Part shown: piece by piece, positions 36,651 to 52,099 of the stretch
Layout of the letters: each line of letters starts with the position of its first letter
How positions within the stretch are numbered: the first letter of the stretch is position 1
From: Rhipicephalus microplus
Lineage: Eukaryota > Arthropoda > Arachnida > Ixodida > Ixodidae
Direction of reading: 5' to 3'
Assembly: GCF_043290135.1 (NCBI RefSeq)
Contig: NW_027464602.1
Location: 186,001-250,000 of the forward strand
Length of the DNA: 64,000 nt
Position numbers and translations under genes: made by a program
Notes under the pieces: generated by a model
Told to the model about the DNA's origin: nothing
The model's database searches: none
The model's input: only the letters and a program-made list of their open reading frames with translations

Positions 36651-39600
36651 CTCCACTCTCACCACCATCAGAACATATCTTCAAAGCTATCAGCGCAAAG
36701 AAAAAAGCAACACACCACTCCAAGGAGGGCTCGAAACTCCAACCTTTCGGTTAACAGCCGATCGCGCTAGCCAATGGCGCCACGCAGACAGTCCTGCTCC
36801 ACTCTTACCACCATTAGAACATATCTTCAAAGCTATCAGCCCAAAGAAAAAAAAGCGCCGCACCACCACCGGGTGGGCTCGAGCCTCCAACTTTTCGGTT
36901 AACAGCCGATCACGCTAGCCAATTGCGCCACGGAGACTGTCCTGCTCCACTCTCACCACCATCAGAACATATCTTCAAAGCTATCAGCCCACAGAAAAAA
37001 AAGCGCCGCACCACCACCGGGTGGGCTCGAACCTCCAACTTTTCGGTTAACAGCCGATCACGCTAGCCAATTGCGCCACGGAGACAGTCCTGCTTCACTC
37101 TCACCACCATCATAACATATCTTCAAAGCTATCAGCCCAAAGAAAAAAAAAGCGCCGCACCACCACCGGCTGGGCTCAAACTACCAACTTTTCGGTTAAC
37201 AGCCGATCACGCTGACGAATTGCGCCACGGAGACAGTCCTGCTCCACTATCACCACCATCAGAACATATCTTCAAAGCCATCAGCCCAAAGAAACAAAAG
37301 CGCCGCAGCACCACCGGGTGGTCTCGAACCTCCAACTTTTTGGTTAACAGCCGATCACGCTAGCCAATTGCGCCACGGAGACCGTCCTGCTTCACTCTCA
37401 CCACCATCATAACATATCTTCAAAGCTATCAGCCCAAAGAAAAAAAAGCGCCGCACCACCACCGGGTGGGCTCGAACATCCAACCTTTCGGTTAACAGCC
37501 GATCGCGCTAGCCAATTGCCCCACGGAGACAGTAGTGCTTCACTCTCACCACCGTCAGAACATATCTTCAAAGCTATTACCGCAAAGAAAAAAGCAACAC
37601 ACCACTCCCGGAAGGGCTCGAAACTCCAACCTTTCGGTTAACAGCCGATCACGCTAGCCCATTGCGCTACGGATGCAGTCTTGCTCCACTCTCACCATCA
37701 TCAGAGCATATCTTCAAAGCTATCAGCACAAAGAAAAAAAAGCGCCCCAGCATCACCGGGTGGGCTCGAACTTCCAACCTTTCGGTTAACAGCCGATCGC
37801 GCTAGCCAACTGCGCCAAGGAGACAGTCGTGCTCCACTCTCACCCCCATCAGAACATATCTTCAAAGCTATCAGCCCAAAGAAAAAAAAGCGCCGCACCA
37901 CCACCGGGTGGGCTCGAACATCCAACCTTTCGGTTAACAGCCGATCGCGCTAGCCAATTGCCCCACGGAGACAGTAGTGCTCCACTCTCACCACCGTCAG
38001 AACATTTCTTCAGAGCTATCACCCCAAAGAAAAAAAAGCGCCGCACCACCACCGGTTGTGCTCGAACCTCCAACTTTTCGGTTAACAGCCGATCGCGCTA
38101 GCCAATTGCGCCACGAAGACAGTCCTGCTTCACTCTCACCACCATCAGAACATATCTTCTAAGCTATTACCGCAAAGAAAAAAGCAACACACCACTCCCG
38201 GGAGGGCTCGAAACTCCAACCTTTCGGTTAACAGCCGATCGCGCTAGCCCATTGCGCTACGGAGGCAGTCTTGCTCCACTCTCACCATCATCAGAACATA
38301 TCTTCAAAGCTATCAGCGCAAGGTAAAAAAAGCGCTGCACCACCACCAGGTGGGCTCGAACCTCCAACCTTTCGGTTAACAGCCGATCGCGCTAGCCCAT
38401 TGCCCCACGGAGACAGTCTTGCTCCACTCTCACCACCATCAGAACATATCTTCAAAGCTATCAGCGCAAAGAAAAAAGCAACACACCACTCCAGGAGGGC
38501 TCGAAACTCCAACCTTTCGGTTAACTGCCGATCGCGCTAGCCAATGGCGCCACGGAGACGGTCCTGCTCCACTCTTACCATCATTAGAAGATATCTTCAA
38601 AGCTATCAGCCCAAAGAAAAAAAAGTGCCGCACCACCATCGGGTGGGCTCGAACATCCAACCTTTCGGTTAACAGCCGATCGCGCTAGCCAATTGCCCCA
38701 CAGAGACAGTGGTGCTCAACTCTCACCACCGTCAGAACATTTCTTCAGAGCTATCACCCCAAAGAAAAAAAAGCGCCGCACCACCACCGGTTGCGCTCGA
38801 ACCTCCAACCTTTCGGTTAACAGCCGATCGCGCTAGCAAATTGCGCCACGAAGACAGTCCTGCTCCACTCTCACCACCATCAGAACATATCTTCAAAGCT
38901 ATTACCGCAAAGAAAAAAGCAACACACCACTCCCGGAAGGGCTCGAAACTCCAACCTTTCGGTTAACAGCCGATCGCGCTAGCCCATTGCGCTACGGATC
39001 CAGTCTTGCTCCACTCTCACCATCATCAGAACATATCTTCAAAGCTATCAGCGCAAGGAAAAAAAAGCGCTGCACCACCACCAGGTGGGCTCGAACCTCC
39101 AACCTTTCAGTTAACAGCCGATCGCGCTAGCCCATTGCGCCACGGAGACAGTCTTGCACCACTCTCACCACCATCACAACATATGTTCAAAGCTATCAGC
39201 CCAAAGAAAAAAAAGCGCCGCACCACCACCGGGTGGGCTCGAACCTCCAACTTTTCGGTTAACAGCCGATCACGCTAGCCAATTGCGCCACGGAGACAGT
39301 CCTGCTTCAGTCTCACCACCATCAGAACATATCTTCAAAGCTATCAGCACAAAGAAAAAAAAGCGCCCCAGCATCACCGAAGGGCTCGAACTTCCAACCT
39401 TTCGGTTAACAGCCGATCGCGCTATCCAACTGCGCCAAGGAGACAGTCGTGCTCCACTCTCACCACCATCAGAGCATATCTTCAAAGCTATCAGCGCAAA
39501 GAAAAAAGCAACACACCACTCCAGGGAGGGCTCGAAACTCCAACCTTTCGGTTAACAGCCGATCGCGCTAGCCAATGGCGCCACGGAGACAGTCCTGCTC

Positions 39601-39989
39601 CACTCTTACCACCATTAGAACATATCTTCAAAGCTATCAGCCCAAAGAAAAAAAGCGCCGCACCACCAACGGGTGGGCTCGAACCTCCAACTTTCCGGTT
39701 AACAGCCGATCACGCTAGCCAATTGCGCCACGGAGACAGTTCTGCTCCCCTCTCACCACCATCAGAACATAACTTCGAAGTTATCAGCCCAAAGAAAAAA
39801 AGCGCCGCACCACCACCGTGTGGGCTCGAACCTCCAACTATCCGGTTAACAGCCGATCACGCTAGCCAATTGCGCCACGGAGACAGTCCTGCTCCACTCT
39901 CACCACCATCAGAACATATCTTCAAAGCTATCAGCACAAAGAAAAAAAAGCGCCCCAGCATCACCGGGTGGGCTCGAACTTCCAACCTT

Positions 39990-42900
39990 TCGGTTAACAG
40001 CCGATCACGCTAGCCAACTGGGCCAAGGAGACAGTCGTGCTCCACTGTCACCACCATCAGAACATATCTACAAAGCTATCAGCCCAAAGAAAAAAAGCGC
40101 CGCACCACCACCGGGTGGGCTCGAACATCCAACCTTTCGGTTAACAGCCGATCGCGCTAGCCAATTGCCCCACGGAGACAGTAGTGCTCCACTCTCACCA
40201 CCGTCAGAACATTTCTTCAGAGCTATCACCCCAAAGAAAAAAAAAGCGCCGCACCACCACCGGTTGCGCTCGAACCTCCAACCTTTCGGTTTACAGCCGA
40301 TCGCGCTAGCCAATTGCGCCACGAAGACAGTCCTGCTTCACTCTCACCACCATCGGAACATATCTTCAAAGCTATTACCGCAAAGAAAAAAGCAACACAC
40401 CACTCCCGGGAGGGCTCGAAACTCCAACCTTTCGGTTAACAGCCCATCGCGCTAGCCCATTGCGCTACGGAGGCAGTCTTGCTCCACTCTCACCATCATC
40501 AGAACATATCTTCAAAGCTATCAGCGCAAGGAAAAAAAAGCGCTGCACCACCACCAGGTGGGCTCAAACCTCCAACCTTTCGGTTAACAGCCGATCGCGC
40601 TAGCCCATTGCGCCACGAAGACAGTCTTGCTCCACTCTCACCACCATCAGAACATATCTTCAAAGCTATCAGCGCAAAGAAAAAAGCAACACACCACTCC
40701 CGGGAGGGCTCGAAACTCCAACTTTTCGGTCAACAGCCGATCGCGCTAGCCAATTGCGCCACGGAGACAGTACTGCTCCACTCTCACCACCATCAGAACA
40801 TATCTTCAAAGCTATCGGCCCAAAGAAAAAAAAGCGCCATACTAACACCGGGTGGGCTCGAACCTCCGACCTTTTGGTTAACAGCCCATCGCGCTAGCCA
40901 ATTGCGCCATGGAGACAGTCCTGCACCACTCTCACCACCATCAGAACATATCTTCAAAGCTATCAGCCCAAAGAAAAAAAAGCGCCGCACCACCACCGGG
41001 TGGGCTCGAACCTCCAACTTTTCGGTTAACAGCCGATCACGCTAGCCAATTGCGCCACGGAGACAGTCCTGCTTCACTCTCACCACCATCAGAACATATC
41101 TTCAAAGCTATCAGCACAAAAAAAGCGCCTCAGCATCACCGGGTGGGCTCGAACTTCCAACCTTTCGGTTAACAGCCGATCGCGCAAGCCAACTGAGCCA
41201 AGGAGACAGTCGTGCTGCACTCTCACCACCATCAGAACATATCTTCAAAGCTATCAGCGCAAAGAAAAAAGCAACACACCACTCCAGGAGGGCTCGAACC
41301 TCCAACCTTTCGGTTAACAGCGGATCGCGCTAGCCAATGGCGCCACAGAGACAGTCCTGCTCCACTCTTACCACCATTAGAACATATCTTCAAAGCTATC
41401 AGCCCAAAGAAAAAAAAGCGCCGCACCACCAACGGGTGGGCTCGAACCTCCAACTTTCCGGTTAACAGCCGATCACGCTAGCCAATTGCGCCACGGAGAC
41501 AGTCCTGCTCCACTCTCACCACCATCAGAACATATCTTCAAAGCTATCAGCCCAAAGAAAAAAAAGCGCCGCACCACCACCGGGTGGGCTCGAGCCTCCA
41601 ACTTTTCGGTTAACAGCCGATCACGCTAGCCAATTGCGCCACGGACACAGTCCTGCTCCACTCTCACCACCATCAGAACATATCTTCAAAGCTATCAGCC
41701 CACAGAAAAAAAAGCGCCGCACCACCACCGAGTGGTCTCGAACCTCCAACCTTTCGGTTAACAGCCGATCACGCTAGCTAATCGCGCCACGGAGACAGTC
41801 CTGCTCCACTCTCACCACCATCAGAACATATCTTCAAAGCTATCAGCCCAAAGAAAAAAAAGCGCCGCACCACCACCGGGTGGGCTCGAACATCCAACCT
41901 TTCGGTTAACAGCCGATCGCGCTAGCCAATTGCCCCACGGAGACAGTAGTGCTCCACTCTCACCACCGTCAGAACATTTCTTCAGAGCTATCACCCCAAA
42001 GAAAAAAATGCGCCGCACCACCACCGGGTGGGCTCGAACATCCAACCTTTCGGTTAACAGCCGATCGCGGTAGCCAATTGCCCCACGGAGACAGTGGTGC
42101 TCCACTCTCACCACCGTCAGAACATTTCTTCAGAGCAATCACCCCAAAGAAAAAAAAAGCGCCGCACCACAACCGGTTGCGCTCGAACCTCCAACCTTTC
42201 GGTTAACAGCCGATCGCGCTAGCCAATTGCGCCACGGAGACAGTCCTGCTCCACTCTCACCACCATCAGAACATATCTTCAAAGCTATCAGCACAAAGAA
42301 AAAAAAGCGCCCCAGCACCACCGGGTGGGCTCGAACTTCCAACCTTTCGGTTAACAGCCGATCACGCTAGCCAACTGGGCCAAGGAGACAGTCGTGCTCC
42401 ACTCTCACCACCATCAGAACATATCTTCAAAGCTATCAGCCCAAAGAAAAAAAAGCGCCGCACCACCACCGGGTGGGCTCGAACTTCGAACCTTTCGGTT
42501 AACAGCCGATCACGCTAGCCAATTGCGCCACGGAGACAGTCCTGCTCCACTCTCACCACCATCAGAACTTATCTTCAAAGCTATCAGCACAAAGAAAAAA
42601 AAAGCGCCCCAGCATCACCGGGTGGGCTCGAACTTCCAACCTTTCGGTTAACAGCCGATCGCGCTAGCCAACTGCGCCAAGGAGACAGTCATGCTCCACT
42701 CTCACCACCATCAGAACATATCTTCAAAGCTATCAGCCCAAAGAAAAAAAAGCGCCGCACCACCACCGGGTGGGCTCGAACATCCAACCTTTCGGTTAAC
42801 AGCCGATCGCGCTAGCCTATTGCCCCACGGAGACAGTGGTGCTCCACTCTCACCACCGTCAGAACATTTCTTCAGAGCAATCACCCCAAAGAAAAAAAAA

Positions 42901-44390
42901 GCGCCGCACCACAACCGGTTGCGCTCGAACCTCCAACCTTTCGGTTAACAGCCGATCGCGCTAGCCAATTGCGCCACGAAGACAGTCCTGCTCCACTCTC
43001 ACCACCATCAGAACATATCTTCAAAGCTATCAGCACAAAGAAAAAAAAGCGCCCCAGCATCACCGGGTGGGCTCGAACTTCCAACCTTTCGGTTAACAGC
43101 CGATCACGCTAGCCAACTGGGCCAAGGAGACAGTCGTGCTCCACTGTCACCACCATCAGAACATATCTTCAAAGCTATCAGCCCAAAGAAAAAAAAGCGC
43201 CGCACCACCACCGGGTGGGCTCGAACATCCAACCTTTCGGTTAACAGCCGATCGCGCTAGCCAGTTGCCCCACGGAGACAGTAGTGCTCCACTCTCACCA
43301 CCGTCAGAACATTTCTTCAGAGCTATCACCCCAAAGAAAAAAAAAGCGCCGCACCACCACCGGTTGCGCTCGAACCTCCAACCTTTCGGTTAACAGCCGA
43401 TCGCGCTAGCCAATTGCGCCACGAAGACAGTCCTGCTTCACTCTCACCACCATCGGAACATATCTTCAAAGCTATTACCGCAAAGAAAAAAGCAACACAC
43501 CACTCCCGGGAGGGCTCGAAACTCCAACCTTTCGGTTAACAGCCCATCGCGCTAGCCCATTGCGCTACGGAGGCAGTCTTGCTCCACTCTCACCATCATC
43601 AGAACATATCTTCAAAGCTATCAGCGCAAGGAAAAAAAAGCGCTGCACCACCACCAGCTGGGCTCAAACCTCCAACCTTTCGGTTAACAGCCGATCGCGC
43701 TAGCCCATTGCGCCACGAAGACAGTCTTGCTCCACTCTCACCACCATCAGAACATATCTTCAAAGCTATCAGCGCAAAGAAAAAAGCAACACACCACTCC
43801 CGGGAGGGCTCGAAACTCCAACTTTTCGGTCAACAGCCGATCGCGCTAGCCAATTGCGCCACGGAGACAGTCCTGCACCTCTCTCACCACCATCAGAACA
43901 TATCTTCAAAGCTATCAGCCCAAAGAAAAAAAAGCGCCGCACCACCACCGGGTGGGCTCGAACCTCCAACTTTTCGGTTAACAGCCAATCACGCTAGCCA
44001 ATTGCGCCACGGAGACAGTCCTGCTTCACTCTCAGCACCATCAGAACATATCTTCAAAGCTATCAGCACAAAAAAAGCGCCTCAGCATCACCGGGTGGGC
44101 TCGAACTTCCAACCTTTCGGTTAACAGCCGATCGCGCAAGCCAACTGCGCCAAGGAGACAGTCGTGCTGCACTCTCACCACCATCAGAACATATCTTCAA
44201 AGCTATCAGCGCAAAGAAAAAAGCAACACACCACTCCAGGAGGGCTCGAACCTCCAACCTTTCGGTTAACAGCGGATCGCGCTAGCCAATGGCGCCACAG
44301 AGACAGTCCTGCTCCACTCTTACCACCATTAGAACATATCTTCAAAGCTATCAGCCCAAAGAAAAAAAAGCGCCGCACCACCAACGGGTG
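39990..44390 (-). repeat. Higher-order duplication of about 21 units (offset 3,100 bp, later 2,952 bp)
   Basis: About 39990-41450 recurs at 43090-44390. The offset falls from 3,100 to 2,952 bp near 43865, one unit less, because the copy has lost the unit with CCATACTAACACC and ATGGAGAC. The block shows loss of single units after duplication. Confidence 0.75.
40255..40328 (-). pseudogene. tRNA-like unit with GTA (Tyr-type) anticodon
   Basis: The loop reads CTGTAAA, so the anticodon at 40294-40292 is GTA. The T-stem of this subtype (GGAGG against GCAAC-side sequence) is badly paired and the 5' acceptor is GTCTTCG. It is a degenerate copy, the only GTA case noticed in the window. Confidence 0.65.
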
Positions 44391-47300
44391 GGCTCAAACT
44401 ACCAACTTTTCGGTTAACAGCCGACCACGCTAGCGAATTGCGCCACGGAGACAGTCCTGCTCTACTCTCACCACCATCAGAACATATATTCAAAGCTATC
44501 AGCCCAAAGAAAAAAAGCGCCGCACCACCACCGTGTGGGCTCGAACCTCCAACTTTTCGGTTAACAGCCGATCACGCTAGCCAATTGCGCCACGGAGACA
44601 GTCCTGCTTCACTCTCACCACCATCATAACATAACTTCAAAGCTATTAGCCCAAAGAAAAAAAAGCGCCGCACCACCACCGGGTGGGCTCGAAACTCCAA
44701 CCTTTCGGTTAACTGTCGATCGCGCTAGCCAATGGCGCCACGGAGACAGTCCTGCTCCACTCTTACCACCATTAGAACATATCTTCAAAGCTATCAGCTC
44801 AAAGAAAAAAAAAGCGCCGCACCACCAACGGGTGGACTCGAACCTCCAACTTTCCGGTTAACAGCCGATCACGCTAGCCAATTGCGCCACGGAGACAGTC
44901 CTGCTCCACTCTCACCACCATCAGAACTTATCTTCAAAGCTATCAGCACAAAGAAAAAAAAAGCGCCCCAGCATCACTGGGTGGGCTCGAACTTCCAACC
45001 TTTCGGTTAACAGCCGATCGCGCTAGCCAACTGCGCCAAGGAGACAGTCATGCTCCACTCTCACCACCATCAGAACATATCTTCAAAGCTATTACCGCAA
45101 AGAAAAAAGCAACACACCACTCCCGGGAGGGCTCGAAACTCCAACCTTTCGGTTAACAGCCGATCGCGCTAGCCCATTGCGCTACGGAGGCAGTCTTGCT
45201 CCACTCTCACCATCATCAGAACATATCTTCAAAGCTATCAGCGCAAGGAAAAAAAGCGCTGCACCACCACCAGGTGGGCTCGAACCTCCAACCTTTCGGT
45301 TAACAGCCGATCGCGCTAGCCCATTGCGCCACGGAGACAGTCTTCCTCCACTCTCACCACCATCAGAACATATCTTCAAAGCTATCAGCGCAAAGAAAAA
45401 AGCAACACACCACTCCCGGGAGGGCTCGAAACTCCAACTTTTCGGTCAACAGCCGATCGCGCTAGCCAATTGCGCCACAGAGACAGTACTGCTCCACTCT
45501 CACCACCATCAGAACATATCTTCAAAGCTATCGGCCCAAAAAAGCGCCATACTACCACCGGGTGGGCTCGAACCTCCGACCTTTTGGTTAACAGCCCATC
45601 GCGCTAGCCAATTGCGCCATGGAGACAGTTCTGCACCACTCTCACCACCATCAGAACATATCTTCAAAGCTATCAGCCCAAAGAAAAAAAAAGCGCCGCA
45701 CCACCACCGGGTGGGCTCGAACCTCCAACTTTTCGGTTAACAGCCGATCACGCTAGCCAAATGCGCCACGGAGACAGTCCTGCTCCACTCTCACCACCAT
45801 CAGAACATATCTTCAAAGCTATCAGCCCAATGAAAAAAAAAGCGCCGCACCACCACCGGGTGGGCTCAAACTACCAACTTTTCGGTTAACAGCCGACCAC
45901 GCTAGCGAATTGCGCCACGGAGACAGTCCTGCTCCACTCTCACCACCATCAGAACATATATTCAAAGCTATAAGCCCAAAGAAAAAAAGTGCCGCACCAC
46001 CACCGTGTGAGCTCGAACATCCAACTTTTCGGTTAACAGCCGATCACGCTAGCCAATTGCGCCACGGAGACAGTCCTGCTTCACTCTCACCACCATCATA
46101 ACATATCTTCAAAGCTATTAGCCCAAAGAAAAAAAAGCGCCGCTCCACCACCGGGTGGGCTCGAAACTCCAACCTTTCGGTTAACTGCCGATCGCGCTAG
46201 CCAATGGCGCCACGGAGACAGTCCTGCTCCACTCTTACCACCATTAGAACATATCTTCAAAGCTATCAGCCCAAAGAAAAAAAAAAGCGCCGCACCACCA
46301 ACGGGTGGACTCGAACCTCCAACTTTCCGGTTAACAGCCGATCACGCTAGCCAATTGCGCCACGGAGACAGTCCTGCTCCACTCTCACCACCATCAGAAC
46401 TTATCTTCAAAGCTATCAGCACAAAGAAAAAAAAGCGCCCCAGCATCACCGGGTGGGCTCGAACTTCCAACCTTTCGGTTAACAGCCAATCGCGCTAGCC
46501 AGCTGGGCCAAGGAGACAGTCGTGCTCCACTCTCACCACCATCAGAATATATCTTCAAAGCTATCAGCGCAGAGAAAAAAGCAACACACCACCACCGGGT
46601 GGGCTCAAACATCCAACTTTTCGGTTAACAGCCGATCACACTAGCCAATTGCGCCACGGAGACAGTCCTGCTCCACTCTCACCACCATCAGAACATATCT
46701 TCAAAGCTATCAGCCCACAGAAAAAAAGCGCCGCGCAACCACCGGGTAGGCTCGAACCTCCAACTTTTCGGTTAACAGCCGATCGCGCTAGCCAATTGCG
46801 CCACGGAGACAGTCCTGCTCCACTCTCACCACCATAAGAACATATCTTCAAAGCTATCAGCCCAAAGAAAAAAATGCGCCGCACCACCACCGGGTGGGCT
46901 CGAACATCCAACCTTTCGGTTAACAGCCGATCGCGGTAGCCAATTGCCCCACGGAGACAGTGGTGCTCCACTCTCACCACCATCAGAACATTTCTTCAGA
47001 GCAATCACCCCAAAGAAAAAAAAGGCGCCGCACCACAACCGGTTGCGCTCGAACCTCCAACCTTTCGGTTAACAGCCGATCGCGCTAGCCAATTGCGCCA
47101 CGAAGACAGTCCTGCTCCACTCTCACCACCATCAGAACATATCTTCAAAGCTATCAGCACAAAGAAAAAAAAGCACCCCAGCATCACCGGGTGGGCTCGA
47201 ACTTCCAACCTTTCGGTTAACAGCCGATCGCGCTAGCCAACTGCGCCAAGAAGACAGTCATGCTCCACTCTCACCACCATCAGAACATATCTTCAAAGCT

Positions 47301-50300
47301 ATCAGCCCAAAGAAAAAAAAGCGCCGCACCACCACCGGGTGGGCTCGAACATCCAACCTTTCGGTTAACAGCCGATCGCGCTAGCCTATTGCCCCACGGA
47401 GACAGTGGTGCTCCACTCTCACCACCGTCAGAACATTTCTTCAGAGCAATCACCCCAAAGAAAAAAAAAGCGCCGCACCACAACCGGTTGCGCTCGAACC
47501 TCCAACCTTTCGGTTAACAGCCGATCGCGCTAGCCAATTGCGCCACGAAGACAGTCCTGCTCCACTCTCACCACCATCAGAACATATCTTCAAAGCTATC
47601 AGCACAAAGAAAAAAAAGCGCCCCAGCATCACCGGGTGGGCTCGAACTTCCAACCTTTCGGTTAACAGCCGATCACGCTAGCCAACAGGGCCAAGGAGAC
47701 AGTCGTGCTCCACTGTCACCACCATCAGAACATATCTTCAAAGCTATCAGCCCAAAGAAAAAAAAGCGCCGCACCACCACCGGGTGGGCTCGAACATCCA
47801 ACCTTTCGGTTAACAGCCGATCGCGCTAGCCAGTTGCCCCACGGAGACAGTAGTGCTCCACTCTCACCACCGTCAGAACATTTCTTCAGAGCTATCACCC
47901 CAAAGAAAAAAAAAGCGCCGCACCACCACCGGTTGCGCTCGAACCTCCAACCTTTCGGTTAACAGCCGATCGCGCTAGCCAATTGCGCCACGAAGACAGT
48001 CCTGCTTCACTCTCACCACCATCGGAACATATCTTCAAAGCTATTACCGCAAAGAAAAAAGCAACACACCACTCCCGGGAGGGCTCGAAACTCCAACCTT
48101 TCGGTTAACAGCCCATCGCGCTAGCCCATTGCGCTACGGAGGCAGTCTTGCTCCAATCTCACCATCATCAGAACATATCTTCAAAGCTATCAGCGCAAGG
48201 AAAAAAAAGCGCTGCACCACCACCAGCTGGGCTCAAACCTCCAACCTTTCGGTTAACAGCCGATCGCGCTAGCCCATTGCGCCACGAAGACAGTCTTGCT
48301 CCACTCTCACCACCATCAGAACATATCTTCAAAGCTATCAGCGCAAAGAAAAAAGCAACACACCACTCCCGGGAGGGCTCGAAACTCCAACTTTTCGGTC
48401 AACAGCCGATCGCGCTAGCCAATTGCGCCACGGAGACAGTACTGCTCCACTCTCACCACCATCAGAACATATCTTCAAAGCTATCGGCCCAAAGAAAAAA
48501 AAGCGCCATACTACCACCGGGTGGGCTCGAACCTCCGACCTTTTGGTTAACAGCCCATCGCGCTAGCCAATTGCGCCATGGAGACAGTCCTGCACCTCTC
48601 TCACCACCATCAGAACATATCTTCAAAGCTATCAGCCCAAAGAAAAAAAAGCGCCGCACCACCACCGGGTGGGCTCGAACCTCCAACTTTTCGGTTAACA
48701 GCCAATCACGCTAGCCAATTGCGCCACGGAGACAGTCCTGCTTCACTCTCACCACCATCAGAACATATCTTCAAAGCTATCAGCACAAAAAAAAGCGCCT
48801 CAGCATCACCGGGTGGGCTCGAACTTCCAACCTTTCGGTTAACAGCCGATCGCGCAAGCCAACTGCGCCAAGGAGACAGTCGTGCTGCACTCTCACCACC
48901 ATCAGAACATATCTTCAAAGCTATCAGCGCAAAGAAAAAAGCAACACACCACTCCAGGAGGGCTCGAACCTCCAACCTTTCAGTTAACAGCGGATCGCGC
49001 TAGCCAATGGCGCCACAGAGACAGTCCTGCTCCACTCTTACCACCATTAGAACATATCTTCAAAGCTATCAGCCCAAAGAAAAAAAAGCGCCGCACCACC
49101 AACGGGTGGGCTCAAACTACCAACTTTTCGGTTAACAGCCGACCACGCTAGCGAATTGCGCCACGGAGACAGTCCTGCTCTACTCTCACCACCATCAGAA
49201 CATATATTCAAAGCTATCAGCCCAAAGAAAAAAAGCGCCGCACCACCACCGTGTGGGCTCGAACCTCCAACTTTTCGGTTAACAGCCGATCACGCTAGCC
49301 AATTGCGCCACGGAGACAGTCCTGCTTCACTCTCACCACCATCATAACATAACTTCAAAGCTATTAGCCCAAAGAAAAAAAAGCGCCGCACCACCACCGG
49401 GTGGGCTCGAAACTCCAACCTTTCGGTTAACTGCCGATCGCGCTAGCCAATGGCGCCACGGAGACAGTCCTGCTCCACTCTTACCACCATTAGAACATAT
49501 CTTCAAAGCTATCAGCTCAAAGAAAAAAAAACGCCGCACCACCAACGGGTGGACTCGAACCTCCAACTTTCCGGTTAACAGCCGATCACGCTAGCCAATT
49601 GCGCCACGGAGACAGTGGTGCTCCACTCTCACCACCATCAGAACTTATCTTCAAAGCTATCAGCACAAAGAAAAAAAAAGCGCCCCAGCATCACTGGGTG
49701 GGCTCGAACTTCCAACCTTTCGGTTAACAGCCGATCGCGCTAGCCAACTGCGCCAAGAAGACAGTCATGCTCCACTCTCACCACCATCAGAACATATCTT
49801 CAAAGCTATTACCGCAAAGAAAAAAGCAACACACCACTCCCGGGAGGGCTCGAAACTCCAACCTTTCGGTTAACAGCCGATCGCGCTAGCCCATTGCGCT
49901 ACGGAGGCAGTCTTGCTCCACTCTCACCATCATCAGAACATATCTTCAAAGCTATCAGCGCAAGGAAAAAAAGCGCTGCACCACCACCAGGTGGGCTCGA
50001 ACCTCCAACCTTTCGGTTAACAGCCGATCGCGCCAGCCCATTGCGCCATGGAGACAGTCTTGCTCCACTCTCACCACCATCAGAACATATCTTCAAATCT
50101 ATCAGCGCAAAGAAAAAAGCAACACACCACTCCCGGGAGGGCTCGAAACTCCAACTTTTCGGTCAACAGCCGATCGCGCTAGCCAATTGCGCCACAGAGA
50201 CAGTACTGCTCTACTCTCACCACCATCAGAACATATCTTCAAAGCTATCGGCCCAAAAAAGCGCCATACTACCACCGGGTGGGCTCGAACCTCCGACCTT

Positions 50301-52000
50301 TTGGTTAACAGCCCATCGCGCTAGCCAATTGCGTCATGGAGACAGTTCTGCACCACTCTCACCACCATCAGAACATATCTTCAAAGCTATCAGCCCAAAG
50401 AAAAAAAAGCGCCGCACCACCACCGGGTGGGCTCGAACCTCCAACTTTTCGGTTAACAGCCGATCACGCTAGCCAAATGCGCCACGGAGACAGTCCTGCT
50501 CCACTCTCACCACCATCAGAACATATCTTCAAAGCTATCAGCCCACACAAAAAAAAGCGCCGCACCACCACCGGGTGGGCTCGTACCTCCAACTTTTCGG
50601 TTAACAGCCGATCACGCTAGCCAATTGCGCCACAGAGACAGTCCTGCTTCACTCTCACCACCATCATAACATATCTTCAAAGCTATCAGCCCAATGAAAA
50701 AAAAAGCGCCGCACCACCACCGGGTGGGCTCAAACTACCAACTTTTCGGTTAACAGCCGACCACGCTAGCGAATTGCGCCACGGAGACAGTCCTGCTCCA
50801 CTCTCACCACCATCAGAACATATATTCAAAGCTATCAGCCCAAAGAAAAAAAGCGCCGCACCACCACCGTGTGAGCTCGAACATCCAACTTTTCGGTTAA
50901 CAGCCGATCACGCTAGCCAATTGCGCCACGGAGACAGTCCTGCTTCACTCTCACCACCATCATAACATATCTTCAAAGCTATTAGCCCAAAGAAAAAAAA
51001 GCGCCGCACCACCACCGGGTGGGCTCGAAACTCCAACCTTTCGGTTAACTGCCGATCGCGCTAGCCAATGGCGCCACGGAGACAGTCCTGCTCCACTCTT
51101 ACCACCATTAGAACATATCTTCAAAGCTATCAGCCCAAAGAAAAAAAAAGCGCCGCACCACCAACGGGTGGACTCGAACCTCCAACTTTCCGGTTAACAG
51201 CCGATCACGCTAGCCAATTGCGCCACGGAGACAGTCCTGCTCCACTCTCACCACCATCAGAACTTATCTTCAAAGCTATCAGCACAAAGAAAAAAAAGCG
51301 CCCCAGCATCACCGGGTGGGCTCGAACTTCCAACCTTTCGGTTAACAGCCAATCGCGCTAGCCAGCTGGGCCAAGGAGACAGTCGTGCTCCACTCTCACC
51401 ACCATCAGAATATATCTTCAAAGCTATCAGCGCAGAGAAAAAAGCAACACACCACCACCGGGTGGGCTCAAACAACCAACTTTTCAGTTAACAGCCGATC
51501 ACACTAGCCAATTGCGCCACGGAGACAGTCCTGCTCCACTCTCACCACCATCAGAACATATCTTCAAAGCTATCAGCCCAGAGAAAAAAAGCGCCGCGCA
51601 ACCACCGGGTAGGCTCGAACCTCCAACTTTTCGGTTAACAGCCGATCGCGCTAGCCAATTGCGCCACGGAGACAGTCCTGCTCCACTCTCACCACCATAA
51701 GAACATATCTTCAAAGCTATCAGCCCAAAGAAAAAAATGCGCCGCACCACCACCGGGTGGGCTCGAACATCCAACCTTTCGGTTAACAGCCGATCGCGGT
51801 AGCCAATTGCCCCACGGAGACAGTGGTGCTCCACTCTCACCACCGTCAGAACATTTCTTCAGAGCAATCACCCCAAAGAAAAAAAAAGCGCCGCACGACA
51901 ACCGGTTGCGCTCGAACCTCCAACCTTTCGGTTAACAGCCGATCGCGCTAGCCAATTGCGCCACGGAGACAGTCCTGCTCCACTCTCACCACCATCAGAA
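42690..52000 (-). repeat. Higher-order duplication of 31-33 units (offset 4,569 to 4,863 bp)
   Basis: About 42690-47258 recurs as 47259-52000, the largest duplication seen. The offset steps from 4,569 to about 4,717 near 48500 and to about 4,863 near 50600, each a gain of one unit in the second copy or loss in the first. Shared markers include the short AAAAAAAGCGCCTCAGCATC unit and the GTTGCCCCACGGAGACAGTAG unit. Confidence 0.8.
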
Positions 52001-52099
52001 CATATCTTCAAAGCTATCAGCGCACAGAAAAAAAGCAGCGCCGCGCAACCACCGGGTAGGCTCGAACCTCAAACTTTTCGGTTAACAGCCGATCGCGCT

